The notes below the pieces were generated by a model. That model made no database searches and was not told the origin of the DNA. It saw nothing but the letters and a program-made list of their open reading frames with translations. This document shows positions 36,401 to 39,230 of a stretch of DNA of 64,000 bases, one piece after another. The DNA comes from Pisaster brevispinus (lineage: Eukaryota > Echinodermata > Asteroidea > Forcipulatida > Asteriidae): the NCBI GenBank assembly GCA_023634235.1, contig JAMKCF010000011.1, forward strand, positions 3,552,001-3,616,000, given 5' to 3'. The position numbers and the translations under genes were made by a program. Within the stretch, counting starts at the first letter, position 1. Each line of letters opens with the position of its first letter.

Positions 36401-39230
36401 TGTGGGATACACTCATGCCTACCAACAAGGCCATGGTGCATGGTAAGTAGAACGGAGAAACTCGGGGCTGGGTTTCAAAGCTAGGTGGATGGGGATCTTG
36501 TATTCACAGAAGAGTCTTAGATACACCTCATCAATTATGGTCTTGGCCCCTAAGCCCCCATACAACGTTCGTCCAGATGTTCAAATGTATTTCCATCCGC
36601 TCATAACTATCTAAGTTTTTACCCCTCAGCCCCATAGGCTAAAAGGGGTACTGTCATTGCCTATGGCAGCCATCTATAGATTCGTCTATCCGTCCATCCG
36701 GCCGTCCGTTAGCCATCAGGATTTTGTTTTTGGACTGTTAATTGAGTTGGACGTGACATTTGGGCTTGTAATTAGTTGGGGGATTGCTCTTTAGGAAAGG
36801 AAAGTTGGGATTGTTTCGGAGGTTCAAAGGTCAAAGGTCAAGGTCACAGTGGTGAGTTATAGCTAAATGGTTTCCGTACCATAACTCAATTTGAAAGGGC
36901 ATTGAACATGTAACTTGGGTGGGGGGGTGCCCTTAGGGAAAGGAAAGTTGGAGTTGTTTTTGGTGAAAAGGTCAAGGCCTCAGTGGTGAGTTTTAGGTAA
37001 ATGGTTTCCGGGTTGTAGCTTCAGTTAGAAGTGCCATTTGGACTTGTAATCTGGGTGGGGGTTGCCCTTGGGGAAAGGACAGTTGGGATTGTTTTGGGGT
37101 GAAAAGGTCAAAGGTCTAGCTCATGATGCCGATTTAAAGTCAACAGATCAAATGTCAAGGGTACAGTGCTCGAGCGTTGGAACATGGTTTGGTGGTATCT
37201 TTAGTTTGTTAGAATGTATCAAGGACTGAGGTGTTTCAACAGCATCGCTGTTATTATTCAAGTCTGTTATCTTGATAATCTAACCTTCATGACATCGGCA
37301 CAAGCCGGGTCGCATGCAAAAATCTATTCTAACCGGCGTGGTGAAATTAAAGGGAATTTGACCAACTTACAGTGTATTTATTCACAAAGTGTGTTCCATT
37401 CTATGCAGGATTCACTTGCCATGAGGGTGGCTGTCCTACGCTAGTATACTGCCCTCGTCAACAGATTCTTATCACTGGTAGTAAGAAGGGAGAAGTAGCC
37501 CTGTACGACATACGGCAACGTAAGTTACGACATACCTTCCAAGCCCATGACACCAGTATTAAGTGCATTACAGTGGATCCGTCAGAGGAGTTCTTTGTGA
37601 CTGGATCGGCAGAGGGGGACATCAAAGTAAGTAATGATCAAGGATTAAACAGATATATTTTTTTTCGTTTCTTGCCTGGTTCTGCCTCCTACTATAATAG
37701 AAGCCTAATTGTCTAGACGTCTTTGTTCATCCGATTCTTGATTAGTAGTTGCCTCCTGACGCGCAGTTCTTTGGGGGTAGATCCTTCACCCACTCCGGCC
37801 CTTACCTTAAGAATTGGCTCTCACGAATTTGTAGCCTATCTGCTGTTAGTGACTTCAAAGTTGCTCTCAAACCCATCTCTTCCTGTCTAGTGCCATTTGA
37901 ACCCTGACTCCTTGTGCTGCTAGCTTGCTTAGCTTAAGGTAATTATTTTGTATCAATTTATAAACCACAAGGGAAACTGACTGGGTAAATGTTTCAATGA
38001 GTTGGGGTTGAGCAAAGAAAAATTGACTAGAGCGGGATTTGAACCAACAACCTCCAGTTTAGCATGCCGGCGCTCTACCAACTGAGCTATCTAGCCCTAT
38101 GTTGGCAGTCTCCCTATTAGTCAATATCTTTGTTCAAGGGTGCTAGTCAGAAGCCATACAACCGTTAGCTGCCGCGTAATCAGTTTCCCTTGTGGTTTAT
38201 TACTTGATGTTTTATATAAAAAAGTCGCATCCCCTTAAGGTGATCCCGTGGCTGCCGCTTCCCAGGTTGTATCGTAAAACTTGGGTGTGATCCCTGGCTA
38301 CACGTCAGGTAACGATTGTATGGCTTCTGACTGGCACCCCAAAGCAAAGATATTGGCAAACAAGGGAGACCGTCACTCAACATAGGGCTAGATAGCTCAG
38401 TTGGTAAAGCGCCGACCGGCACAGGAAACCGGAGGTCATTGGTTCAAATCCCGCTCTAATCAATTTGTCTTTTTTCTACCCAAACTCACATTGATTTGTA
38501 TTATGCAATTGATACATGTATGTTATTTTTGGATGATGTTATATTATTTTTGTAGTTTTTTGGACTCTGCCATGAGTGTCAAGACTTGGCGGATACTGGC
38601 GCGTAATAAGTGTTATTACAATTATTGTTATTATTTGTAAATATAAAAAAAAGTACAAGAGGAAAGAGGATTAGGAGCAAAAGTATTCAACAGAATAAAT
38701 TTGTCTTTCTGATTTATTGTAATCTTGATAGTCCAGATTCTTCATTTTATAATGTTTGTATTTATTTTTTTTCATTTGAGAAAGAATCTGCTAGGGTAAA
38801 AAAAAACGTCGGGCCATGAACTATTTTTTGGCATTTGTACCTTTTGGTTGGTAAACAGTTTGCAACAGCTTATTCTAATTTATCGTATTTATTTTTCCTT
38901 ATCCCTTGTAGTCTTCCAGAAAGACTCTGCTAGGGTCAAAAACATCAGGCCACTAACTATTTTTTGCATTTGTACCATAGGCCCTTTTGGTTGGTAAGCA
39001 GTTTGCTCATTCTATTTTGGCATTTATTTTTCCCCTGACAGGTTTGGTGCTTGTCCATACACAGTCTTCTTCACTTCTACCCCGGCCAGCATCCACGTGG
39101 GAACTTTTTCCGTCAGTCTGGTAACGGTGTGCTACAGTTATCCATCCTGCCGTCAAGCCATCTCTACTCGTGTGGTGCAGACGGGACCATGAAGTGGCGT
39201 TCACTCCCAGAGTGGGATAGCATATTGTAA
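312..39230 (+). CDS. DMXL: DmX-like protein / rabconnectin-3 alpha, 28 exons, 5'-partial
   Basis: Joined exons give 3121 residues and a stop, all phases compatible. Family knowledge: DMXL1/2 are the metazoan counterparts of yeast Rav1; with the rabconnectin-3 beta (WDR7) partner they promote assembly of the V1 and V0 sectors of the V-ATPase on synaptic vesicles, endosomes and lysosomes. Seen here: N-terminal WD-repeat stretch in exons 1-2 (motif SFVYIAHPRAV, then CRDNICRLW), a long middle region in exons 6-9, the Rav1p_C region in exons 11-14 (ETLDECGLRFLLAMR, SHFAWAFHS, AMGVGWWVRN, NPLDAALFYLAMKKK), an acidic linker in exon 14, and C-terminal WD repeats in exons 23-28 ending CGADGTMKWR. The start codon is outside the window; vertebrate proteins are about 3030 residues, so this one is somewhat longer. 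Three giant exons (1370, 2247 and 2015 nt) hold 60% of the coding sequence. Exon boundaries were chosen by GT-AG sites plus frame and recall of the human protein, not by transcript data. Confidence 0.96.
777..953 (+). CDS. DMXL: DMXL exon 2 (WD repeat)
   Basis: Acceptor tgtcag at 771-776, donor GG|gtgagt at 954. Encodes NVLVTSCRDNICRLWSETLL, the conserved WD strand that ends in LW. The tail (residues RETRSRRPQFSLG) is basic and less conserved. Confidence 0.93.
1837..1970 (+). CDS. DMXL: DMXL exon 3
   Basis: Acceptor tctcag at 1831-1836, donor ACAG|gtacat at 1971. A Gly/Ser/Asn-rich, basic-start linker (KRRRKSGG) is followed by LPLHFHIAATINPNT, matching the conserved 'FHIAASINP' strand of vertebrate DMXL. 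The donor leads directly into a 47-bp minisatellite. Confidence 0.92.
1975..2735. repeat. 47-bp minisatellite in DMXL intron 3
   Basis: About 16 tandem copies of a 47-bp unit containing cagtcatgtccccagact and ttatgtatgtctcactgtg. Copies differ by a few substitutions (cctcagtc/ttcagcc/ctcggtc, tctcac/cctcac/ttccca). The array begins five bases after the exon 3 splice donor. Several non-adjacent copies share variants, pointing to expansion of multi-unit blocks. Confidence 0.93.
2736..3447. other. Rest of DMXL intron 3
   Basis: No exon, recognised repeat or RNA gene seen. Short open frames here have no recognisable protein content. Confidence 0.6.
3448..3566 (+). CDS. DMXL: DMXL exon 4
   Basis: Acceptor ctgcag at 3442-3447, donor CAG|gtcagg at 3567. 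Encodes DIPLLPAMGKMSKG then FVVNWLNNKELQYTLAAETL, matching the vertebrate VVHWLNNKELHFTL segment. Ends on a full codon (phase 0). Confidence 0.94.
3790..3970. repeat. Two-copy imperfect duplication in intron 4
   Basis: The stretch with 'actcaa..tgttggactctg' followed by 'gcatgatcccatg' (about 3795-3858) recurs at 3897-3963. Copies differ at several positions. Probably an old local duplication or a mobile-element remnant. Confidence 0.55.
4130..4315 (-). mobile_element. tRNA-derived SINE, third family (copy 1)
   Basis: Read on the minus strand this has an A-box-like cagctcagtgg, a B-box ggttcgaatcccacc and a pyrimidine-rich 3' body ending around 'ttttcctcccacatct'. Similar copies occur at about 22905-23065, 29375-29500 and, as a body fragment, 41325-41480. 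The family name is not known to me. Confidence 0.6.
4456..4597 (+). CDS. DMXL: DMXL exon 5 (acidic linker)
   Basis: Acceptor aacag at 4451-4455, donor ACGA|gtaagt at 4598. The 47 codons are almost all Asp, Glu, Ser and Gly (DLEDSSSEASSYSEDEGVGE). The acidic character, not the exact sequence, corresponds to the linker after the WLNNKEL strand in vertebrates. Confidence 0.88.
4598..5080. other. DMXL intron 5, no feature seen
   Basis: AT-rich intron sequence. I see no repeat or exon in it. Confidence 0.5.
5081..6450 (+). CDS. DMXL: DMXL exon 6 (large exon, beta-propeller region)
   Basis: Acceptor cttaag at 5075-5080, donor GAG|gtatgt at 6451. The 457 residues include the conserved LREWNQCPDMLFSIHPIDGS and the histidine-rich CCGHRFSLNDISCHPVLPLL. 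Also present are SELILWRVFPVGPL and SNSPSACFVASDG. Two insertions, SRRQPNLLSPREGPPG and a Ser/Arg stretch near SRRLSSATRKVSPG, look like phosphorylatable loops. The acceptor uses AAG rather than CAG. Confidence 0.95.
6659..6696. repeat. (AAAC)n microsatellite
   Basis: Tandem aaac units in DMXL intron 6. The rest of that intron (6451-7380) shows no exon or recognised element. Confidence 0.85.
7381..7530 (+). CDS. DMXL: DMXL exon 7
   Basis: Acceptor attacag at 7374-7380, donor CAG|gtgtgt at 7531. Exactly 50 codons, phase 0 at both ends. Ends in STARPGCIIELDALFSAKQ, matching the vertebrate STARPGCIIALD segment. Confidence 0.94.
7818..8307. mobile_element. hAT-type MITE with 8-bp target duplication
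   Basis: 490-bp element with 34-bp terminal inverted repeats (catagagtta... and ...taactctatg) differing at one position. It is flanked by the 8-bp direct repeat GAGTCAAC at 7810-7817 and 8308-8315. No transposase reading frame. An 8-bp duplication is the hallmark of hAT-like insertion. It lies in DMXL intron 7. Confidence 0.85.
8501..8708 (+). CDS. DMXL: DMXL exon 8
   Basis: Acceptor ctcaag at 8495-8500, donor GAAG|gtaaat at 8709. Encodes IWHNVQLMHIFPHQS... DRFYLVILDQDQEG then HMWYIHLEAK, matching the vertebrate strand 'KFYLIVIE... LLHMWNLHLKS'. Confidence 0.92.
8769..9085 (-). mobile_element. tRNA-derived SINE family A, copy 1
   Basis: Minus-strand copy: starts with caagtaataacccacaaggg (the family's terminal motif) and carries the tRNA-like core with an A box (tagctcagttgg on the minus strand) near 8885-8905 and a degenerate B box near 8850. 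Lies in DMXL intron 8. Confidence 0.75.
9630..11876 (+). CDS. DMXL: DMXL exon 9 (largest exon)
   Basis: Acceptor tctacag at 9623-9629, donor ACAG|gtaaat at 11877; 2247 nt. It holds the conserved LTLPPGVEVISATPSTSHLS, then ACSDGKLRFWCC (WD-like), the ILTVG-type strand SYMLTVGIGTRVIIFAQ, MLSWVRPGILMVGMQNEMHV, and PVLPQYHPKQLMELLNCGKV followed by RRVKAILAHLVRCFAGD. Late in the exon PPLPLYALIAADKAE and YFGIAQLRLLTNYL match the family. Ser-rich loops between blocks are longer than in vertebrates. Confidence 0.96.
12360..12830 (-). mobile_element. Truncated non-LTR retrotransposon (LINE) 3' end
   Basis: On the minus strand 12782-12546 reads as the last ~78 codons of a reverse-transcriptase ORF2. 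The segment RSIRAKTYHFKNSFLPSAVR followed by VFN is the usual C-terminal signature of CR1/L2-like or related LINEs. It is followed, downstream on the minus strand, by an AT-rich tail with taaataaataaac near 12375. No upstream RT domain is present, so this is a dead 5'-truncated copy inside DMXL intron 9. Confidence 0.7.
12856..12921 (+). CDS. DMXL: DMXL exon 10 (66-nt, low-complexity)
   Basis: Acceptor ttacag at 12850-12855, donor GCAG|gtacat at 12922. Encodes 22 residues rich in Gly, Thr and Ala. Both flanking introns are phase 1, so the exon could be skipped without a frame change. It lies just before the conserved ETLDECGL block, where vertebrate proteins have a short variable linker. Confidence 0.8.
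13278..13366 (+). CDS. DMXL: DMXL exon 11 (start of Rav1p_C region)
   Basis: Acceptor tttcag at 13272-13277, donor CAA|gtaagt at 13367. Encodes GETLDECGLRFLLAMRFHVC, nearly the vertebrate sequence. Ends on a complete codon. Confidence 0.95.
13500..13712. repeat. Dispersed repeat, copy 1
   Basis: The stretch containing caactctccctgattctgca and cttcctgattg...attgcaagatgcaaatattgg is matched by a diverged copy at 63338-63478, in NUDT12 intron 3. No coding content. Family unknown. Confidence 0.6.
13905..14093 (+). CDS. DMXL: DMXL exon 12 (Rav1p_C)
   Basis: Acceptor aacag at 13900-13904, donor AAG|gtaaga at 14094; 63 codons. Carries SHFAWAFHSEAEEELLSVIP, WAELRAMGVGWWVRN and the CIEK end, all strongly conserved from yeast Rav1 to human DMXL. 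Confidence 0.97.
14412..14772 (+). mobile_element. tRNA-Leu-derived SINE, copy 1
   Basis: Head resembles a tRNA-Leu: gtcgtgggccgagcggat, CAA anticodon position in 'actcaag', long variable arm and B-box gggttcgaatcccgg. The body runs to agcgctatataagaatcg and ends in an (att)n tail. Full length. It ends about 100 bp upstream of the exon 13 acceptor. Confidence 0.88.
14876..14973 (+). CDS. DMXL: DMXL exon 13 (Rav1p_C)
   Basis: Acceptor cgacag at 14870-14875, donor CCG|gtgagt at 14974. Encodes NPLDAALFYLAMKKKTLVWG, a near-identical block across the family. Confidence 0.97.
15053..15282 (+). mobile_element. tRNA-derived SINE family A, copy 2
   Basis: Begins inside the body at cacggcagttaacggttg, has the A box tagctcagttggtagag at 15144-15160, a degenerate B region, and the terminal motif cagtttcccttgtggtttta. 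Ends about 40 bp upstream of the exon 14 acceptor, in the same orientation as the gene. Confidence 0.8.
15321..17335 (+). CDS. DMXL: DMXL exon 14 (helical Rav1p_C tail, acidic DWS linker, helical domain)
   Basis: Acceptor cttacag at 15314-15320, donor CCTG|gtaagt at 17336; 2015 nt. First block: MTQFFSNNFSIERWRKAALK, AYALLGHQRFEHAAAFFLLA (the end of Rav1p_C). Middle: disordered, with SLDWSQP, LDWSQP and LDWSDESDEDEKEEDK, corresponding to vertebrate DVDWSLP...LDWGDDNSEEEE. Last block: FAQQLKFSSCLKIMMEELRT, LATGFEVEGGQLRYQLYMWL and a Leu-rich helical stretch to SLPAKWPG. Confidence 0.97.
17637..17870 (+). CDS. DMXL: DMXL exon 15
   Basis: Acceptor atacag at 17631-17636, donor ACTC|gtgagt at 17871. 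Encodes RDEDSATPNVFLCESLFAVY, LSQLVHAL and MWSSVFGGGAKV, matching vertebrate 'FLCEALVAVYLSLLIHGL' and 'MWAAVFGGGVK'. Confidence 0.95.
18034..18378 (+). mobile_element. tRNA-derived SINE family A, copy 3 (both ends present)
   Basis: Starts with a degenerate terminal motif (cagtttcctctgaggttta) and ends with cagtcagtttcccttgtgg, in the same direction. The core has gcagctcagttggaagag and ggttcaagtcccgctc (A and B boxes). Ends about 33 bp before the exon 16 acceptor. Confidence 0.85.
18412..18590 (+). CDS. DMXL: DMXL exon 16
   Basis: Acceptor ctggtag at 18405-18411 was chosen because it is the only nearby AG that keeps the frame; the pyrimidine tract is weak. Donor AAG|gtgaga at 18591. Encodes TLTKQRNRYMLRLMGKASSG and VFVPPETSILDYFMIK, matching vertebrate 'FIPPELSIWDYFVTK'. 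Confidence 0.9.
18645..18990 (-). mobile_element. 3' end of a SINE/LINE with (ATT)n tail
   Basis: Starts with aataataataataaaaagta then ttatatagcgccaaaatccg and caaggcgctttacag, the reverse of the usual 'AGCGC...TATATAA(ATT)n' tail of marine-invertebrate retroposons. The remainder to about 18990 is A-rich and diverged. Confidence 0.55.
19064..19235 (+). mobile_element. tRNA-derived SINE family A, copy 4 (5'-truncated)
   Basis: Diverged tRNA-like core (gatagctgagttgtagagcg, ggttcaaattctgctctagt) with the family 3' end cagtcagttttccttgtgg. Lies in intron 16, 400 bp before exon 17. Confidence 0.7.
19639..19888 (+). CDS. DMXL: DMXL exon 17
   Basis: Acceptor gcccag at 19633-19638, donor GCCG|gtaagt at 19889. 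Encodes PYIPPSQEGVDFDSDASDSS, an acidic run, TEHSDPGSFSWCLMRYAFIK and IQTFLPTSGIELAG; vertebrate equivalents are 'GVAYDSDES' and 'TEHSDPNSYSWALMHL'. Confidence 0.95.
20275..20479 (+). CDS. DMXL: DMXL exon 18
   Basis: Acceptor caacag at 20269-20274, donor TCAG|gtatga at 20480. Encodes ELPVSSPKLHSILKLLEQWQ and FAGPPLDYIPGC, ending GLLEPTNTPF, matching 'ELPVTSPLVNAVLKTLEKWE' and 'AMLEPENTPF'. Confidence 0.96.
20615..20767. mobile_element. Short palindromic MITE
   Basis: Left arm caaatattgaat...gcatt.gttgcagaatat and right arm atattctgcaac...gcattcaatatttg are inverted copies. No coding capacity. In DMXL intron 18. Confidence 0.65.
20935..21130. repeat. C/T-rich low-complexity tract
   Basis: Degenerate tandem 'tacccctcccctt'-like units with a run of about 14 C at 21010-21025. 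The strong strand asymmetry could form a triplex or G-quadruplex; otherwise no function seen. Confidence 0.75.
21168..21302. mobile_element. MITE with TIR 'ggatttcacaaagcactaag', copy 1
   Basis: A diverged copy of the 131-bp element at 63870-64000. Shares cacaaagcactaaga, catcttaagatgag, tgtcagtatcaccatagtga and the closing ctctttgtga. In DMXL intron 18. Confidence 0.7.
21915..22385. repeat. GAGACC-rich inverted region
   Basis: Many gagacc/aagacc units on the plus strand (21950-22060) and again 22235-22335, with intervening non-repeat sequence. Resembles a foldback or MITE interior rich in 'GAGACCAAGACC'. No boundaries could be fixed. Confidence 0.4.
22905..23065 (-). mobile_element. tRNA-derived SINE, third family (copy 2)
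   Basis: Minus-strand copy with ggttcaaatcccagacc (B box, minus strand), gggcccacagaggtgaaagg and the 'gtgggaggaaaac' body, parallel to the copy at 4130-4315. Confidence 0.55.
23316..23436 (+). CDS. DMXL: DMXL exon 19
   Basis: Acceptor gctcag at 23310-23315, donor ACT|gtgagt at 23437. Encodes LPSKRLWNYLVRQEVVQDIF and IFKKKR, matching 'VPVKRLWYFLVKQEMLQETFI...IFTKKRK'. Ends on a full codon. Confidence 0.95.
23557..23574. repeat. Poly-C run
   Basis: About 17 consecutive C within DMXL intron 19. Length is uncertain in any assembly because of homopolymer error. Confidence 0.8.
23990..24240 (-). mobile_element. tRNA-Leu-derived SINE, copy 2 (fragment)
   Basis: Minus-strand copy: gtgtcacgaccaggactcga (reverse of the head and B box) near 24175-24194 and the conserved body 'tcccatccgaaggac' at 24121. 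Its head ends about 45 bp before the exon 20 acceptor. Confidence 0.75.
24285..24389 (+). CDS. DMXL: DMXL exon 20
   Basis: Acceptor ttcacag at 24278-24284, donor AAG|gtttgt at 24390; 35 codons, phase 0 both sides. Encodes KVRVIHKEQEKIPAFCFNK, matching 'KAKIIHKETDIIMAFAINQ'. The next intron is 8.3 kb. Confidence 0.95.
24965..25150. promoter_or_regulatory. Cluster of TCATGTGA (M-box/E-box) motifs
   Basis: At least five TCATGTGA octamers plus near matches (CCATGTGA, TCATGTGT) occur within 185 bp, at about 24979, 25002, 25048, 25127 and 25138. They are spaced irregularly and joined by 'gattgacatgaa'-like sequence. TCATGTGA is the M-box form bound by MiT/TFE bHLH-Zip factors in animals. It may equally be a degenerate simple repeat. 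Confidence 0.35.
25204..25242 (+). CDS. DMXL: Candidate 39-nt cassette microexon of DMXL
   Basis: A good acceptor (pyrimidine-rich, ccctag at 25198-25203) is followed by 13 open codons (ADWKNVTMNGEYR) and a consensus donor AGA|gtatgt at 25243. It sits between exons 20 and 21, both phase 0 at this junction, and is itself phase 0-0, so inclusion would keep the frame. It is not needed for the joined protein and I do not recall it in vertebrate DMXL. Unproven. Confidence 0.4.
25476..25560 (-). mobile_element. LINE-like tail with (AATTC)n
   Basis: attcaattcaattcatttca starts a short fragment, comparable with the better preserved tail at 45508. Probably the 3' end of a minus-strand non-LTR element. 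Confidence 0.4.
26294..26816. mobile_element. Palindromic MITE, TIR 'aggtagggtcatagattgg', copy 1
   Basis: Terminal inverted repeats aggtagggtcatagattgg (26296) and ccaatctatgaccagccttt (26795). Inside, arms at about 26436-26487 and 26598-26655 form a second long inverted repeat around gcgaggtgacagcgggtacc. Related copy at 35703-36060; internal fragments resembling it at 46300-46420. Confidence 0.7.
26954..27310. mobile_element. Composite MITE, copy 1
   Basis: A 150-bp palindromic unit with ends agcccggtccatacttcctg and taatcgggctatataagg (26954-27103) is followed by a unit starting ggggttcaacatcaaacaga and running through agaagaaactagtacacagt. The same two units in the same order recur at 49960-50285. 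A further piece of the first unit lies at 27298-27420. Confidence 0.7.
28683..28900. mobile_element. Hairpin MITE with 55-bp arms
   Basis: Arms 28683-28737 and 28846-28900 are inverted copies differing at 3 of 55 positions, around a 108-bp loop. Ends read aggaatatgtacaaatac and gcatttgcacatattcct. In DMXL intron 20. Confidence 0.8.
29375..29500 (-). mobile_element. tRNA-derived SINE, third family (copy 3)
   Basis: Minus-strand copy with gtgggattcgaaccaggggt (B box reversed) at 29429-29448 and ccacatgcaaggcttctg. In DMXL intron 20. Confidence 0.55.
29847..29975. mobile_element. Near-perfect hairpin MITE, 45-bp arms
   Basis: 129 bp: arms 29847-29891 and 29931-29975 match at 44 of 45 positions (ggccgtgtccgaaacggcga... 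inverted), with a 39-bp loop. Older relatives with 'ggctacagctacggct' arms lie at 34235-34350, 40130-40260 and 40268-40420. High arm identity points to recent activity. Confidence 0.85.
30385..30441. repeat. 28-bp tandem duplication
   Basis: 'agagtgagatatttatactc' followed by aaggta is present twice back to back with no change. Recent local duplication in the intron. Confidence 0.85.
32293..32622 (+). mobile_element. tRNA-derived SINE family A, copy 5 (best preserved core)
   Basis: Opens with a palindrome, tatcaagtaataaaccacaa and its inverse ending ttgtgggttattacttgata (32291-32355). The tRNA-like core at 32519-32592 has ggatagctcagttggtagag (A box), GTT at the anticodon position (acgttaatccgg) and ggttcaagtcccgctc (B box). 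Ends about 60 bp upstream of the exon 21 acceptor. Confidence 0.88.
32681..32808 (+). CDS. DMXL: DMXL exon 21
   Basis: Acceptor cacgcag at 32674-32680, donor GGAA|gtatga at 32809. Encodes ANPTGIVVSTQRGLLELDIS then LLLNPQQTFWMEEEIDEY, matching 'ANSNEIVLASTHDVQELDVTSLL'. The donor is GAA|GTATGA, a weaker site than its neighbours, chosen because it joins exon 22 in frame. Confidence 0.9.
33197..33341 (+). CDS. DMXL: DMXL exon 22
   Basis: Acceptor tttcag at 33191-33196, donor ATT|gtaagt at 33342. Encodes a poorly conserved linker (RGNTVSHLENDFLMVTPVER... NQTGRGTNI) that replaces the longer Ser/Gln-rich vertebrate linker before the C-terminal propeller. Only the frame and splice sites support it, so confidence is lower. 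Confidence 0.82.
33350..33372. repeat. Poly-C run near donor of exon 22
   Basis: About 19 C then a short interruption, starting eight bases after the exon 22 donor. A (CA)n run follows at about 33727-33746. The intervening intron shows nothing else. Confidence 0.8.
34054..34114 (+). CDS. DMXL: DMXL exon 23
   Basis: Acceptor atgtgtag at 34046-34053, donor TACT|gtaagt at 34115. Encodes IMSRPLYHIRRLAAHPSLPY, the entry to the C-terminal WD propeller (vertebrate 'VGARRMTAHPNLPYY'). Confidence 0.93.
34235..34350. mobile_element. Diverged hairpin MITE of the 'ggctacagctacggct' family
   Basis: Arms attggtggctacagctacgg and agccgtagctgtagttgcca flank a ~70-bp loop; relative of the element at 29847-29975. 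Confidence 0.65.
34555..34685 (+). CDS. DMXL: DMXL exon 24 (WD repeat)
   Basis: Acceptor atacag at 34549-34554, donor AAG|gtaaga at 34686. Encodes YLSGSNDGSVHMWEWGHTHK and KVTQMYFNDQGNK, a full WD blade with the conserved SGSxDGSVxMWEW. Confidence 0.96.
35077..35435 (+). mobile_element. tRNA-Leu-derived SINE, copy 3
   Basis: Head gtcgagcggttacgagcact, 'actcaagctctggtgtttct', B-box-like gggttcgagtctcag; body tccttt.gatgggatgtaa and end gcgctatataagactata. Ends about 75 bp upstream of the exon 25 acceptor. Confidence 0.82.
35512..35592 (+). CDS. DMXL: DMXL exon 25 (WD repeat)
   Basis: Acceptor ttgacag at 35505-35511, donor TGG|gtacgt at 35593; 27 codons, phase 0-0. Encodes FGVADDSGKLSMWQVGMNSQ, matching 'CGVADGEGYLSLWQV'. 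Confidence 0.95.
35703..36060. mobile_element. MITE, TIR 'aaggtagggtcatagattgg', copy 2
   Basis: Ends aaggtagggtcatagattgg and acaatctatgactctacctt are inverted copies. The interior shares agcgaggtgccagcgggtac and gaaacgattcatgcatga with the element at 26294-26816. In DMXL intron 25. Confidence 0.75.
36298..36442 (+). CDS. DMXL: DMXL exon 26 (WD repeat)
   Basis: Acceptor ttttcag at 36291-36297, donor CATG|gtaagt at 36443. Encodes HSKTVYDFNFLGSSSFLATA and DNRNICLWDTLMP, matching 'TTSDFAFITSSSLVATSG... NRNVCLWDTL'. Confidence 0.96.
36728..37170. repeat. Three-copy ~140-bp tandem repeat with AGGTCA half-sites
   Basis: 'ggaaaggaaagttgggattg' recurs near 36796, 36938 and 37075 with a following aggtcaaaggtca-type stretch (ttcaaaggtcaaaggtcaag in copy 1; one or two half-sites in copies 2 and 3). 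The copies are diverged. The AGGTCA direct repeats with one-base spacing match the DR1 type bound by RXR/HNF4 class receptors. Confidence 0.7.
37409..37626 (+). CDS. DMXL: DMXL exon 27 (two WD strands)
   Basis: Acceptor atgcag at 37403-37408, donor AAA|gtaagt at 37627. Encodes ILITGSKKGEVALYDIRQRK, LRHTFQAHDTSIKCITVDPS and EEFFVTGSAEGDIK, practically the vertebrate sequence. Confidence 0.97.
37951..38178 (-). mobile_element. tRNA-derived SINE family A, copy 6
   Basis: Minus-strand copy: terminal motif aaaccacaagggaaactgac on the left, tRNA-like core reversed at 38025-38100 (ccaactgagctatctagccc is the reversed A box). It abuts copy 7, giving a head-to-head pair. Confidence 0.85.
38179..38497 (+). 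mobile_element. tRNA-derived SINE family A, copy 7
   Basis: Starts with tcagtttcccttgtggttta ttacttg at 38180, core at 38385-38460 with gatagctcagttggtaaagc and ggttcaaatcccgctcta. Joined directly to copy 6 in opposite orientation. Confidence 0.85.
39042..39230 (+). CDS. DMXL: DMXL exon 28 (last coding exon)
   Basis: Acceptor ctgacag at 39035-39041; stop TAA at 39228-39230. Encodes VWCLSIHSLLHFYPGQHPRG, GVLQLSILPSSHLYSCGADG and TMKWRSLPEWDSIL, closing the propeller as in vertebrates ('FTCGADGTLKMRVLP'). Confidence 0.97.
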   Translation, partial: VWCLSIHSLLHFYPGQHPRGNFFRQSGNGVLQLSILPSSHLYSCGADGTMKWRSLPEWDSIL

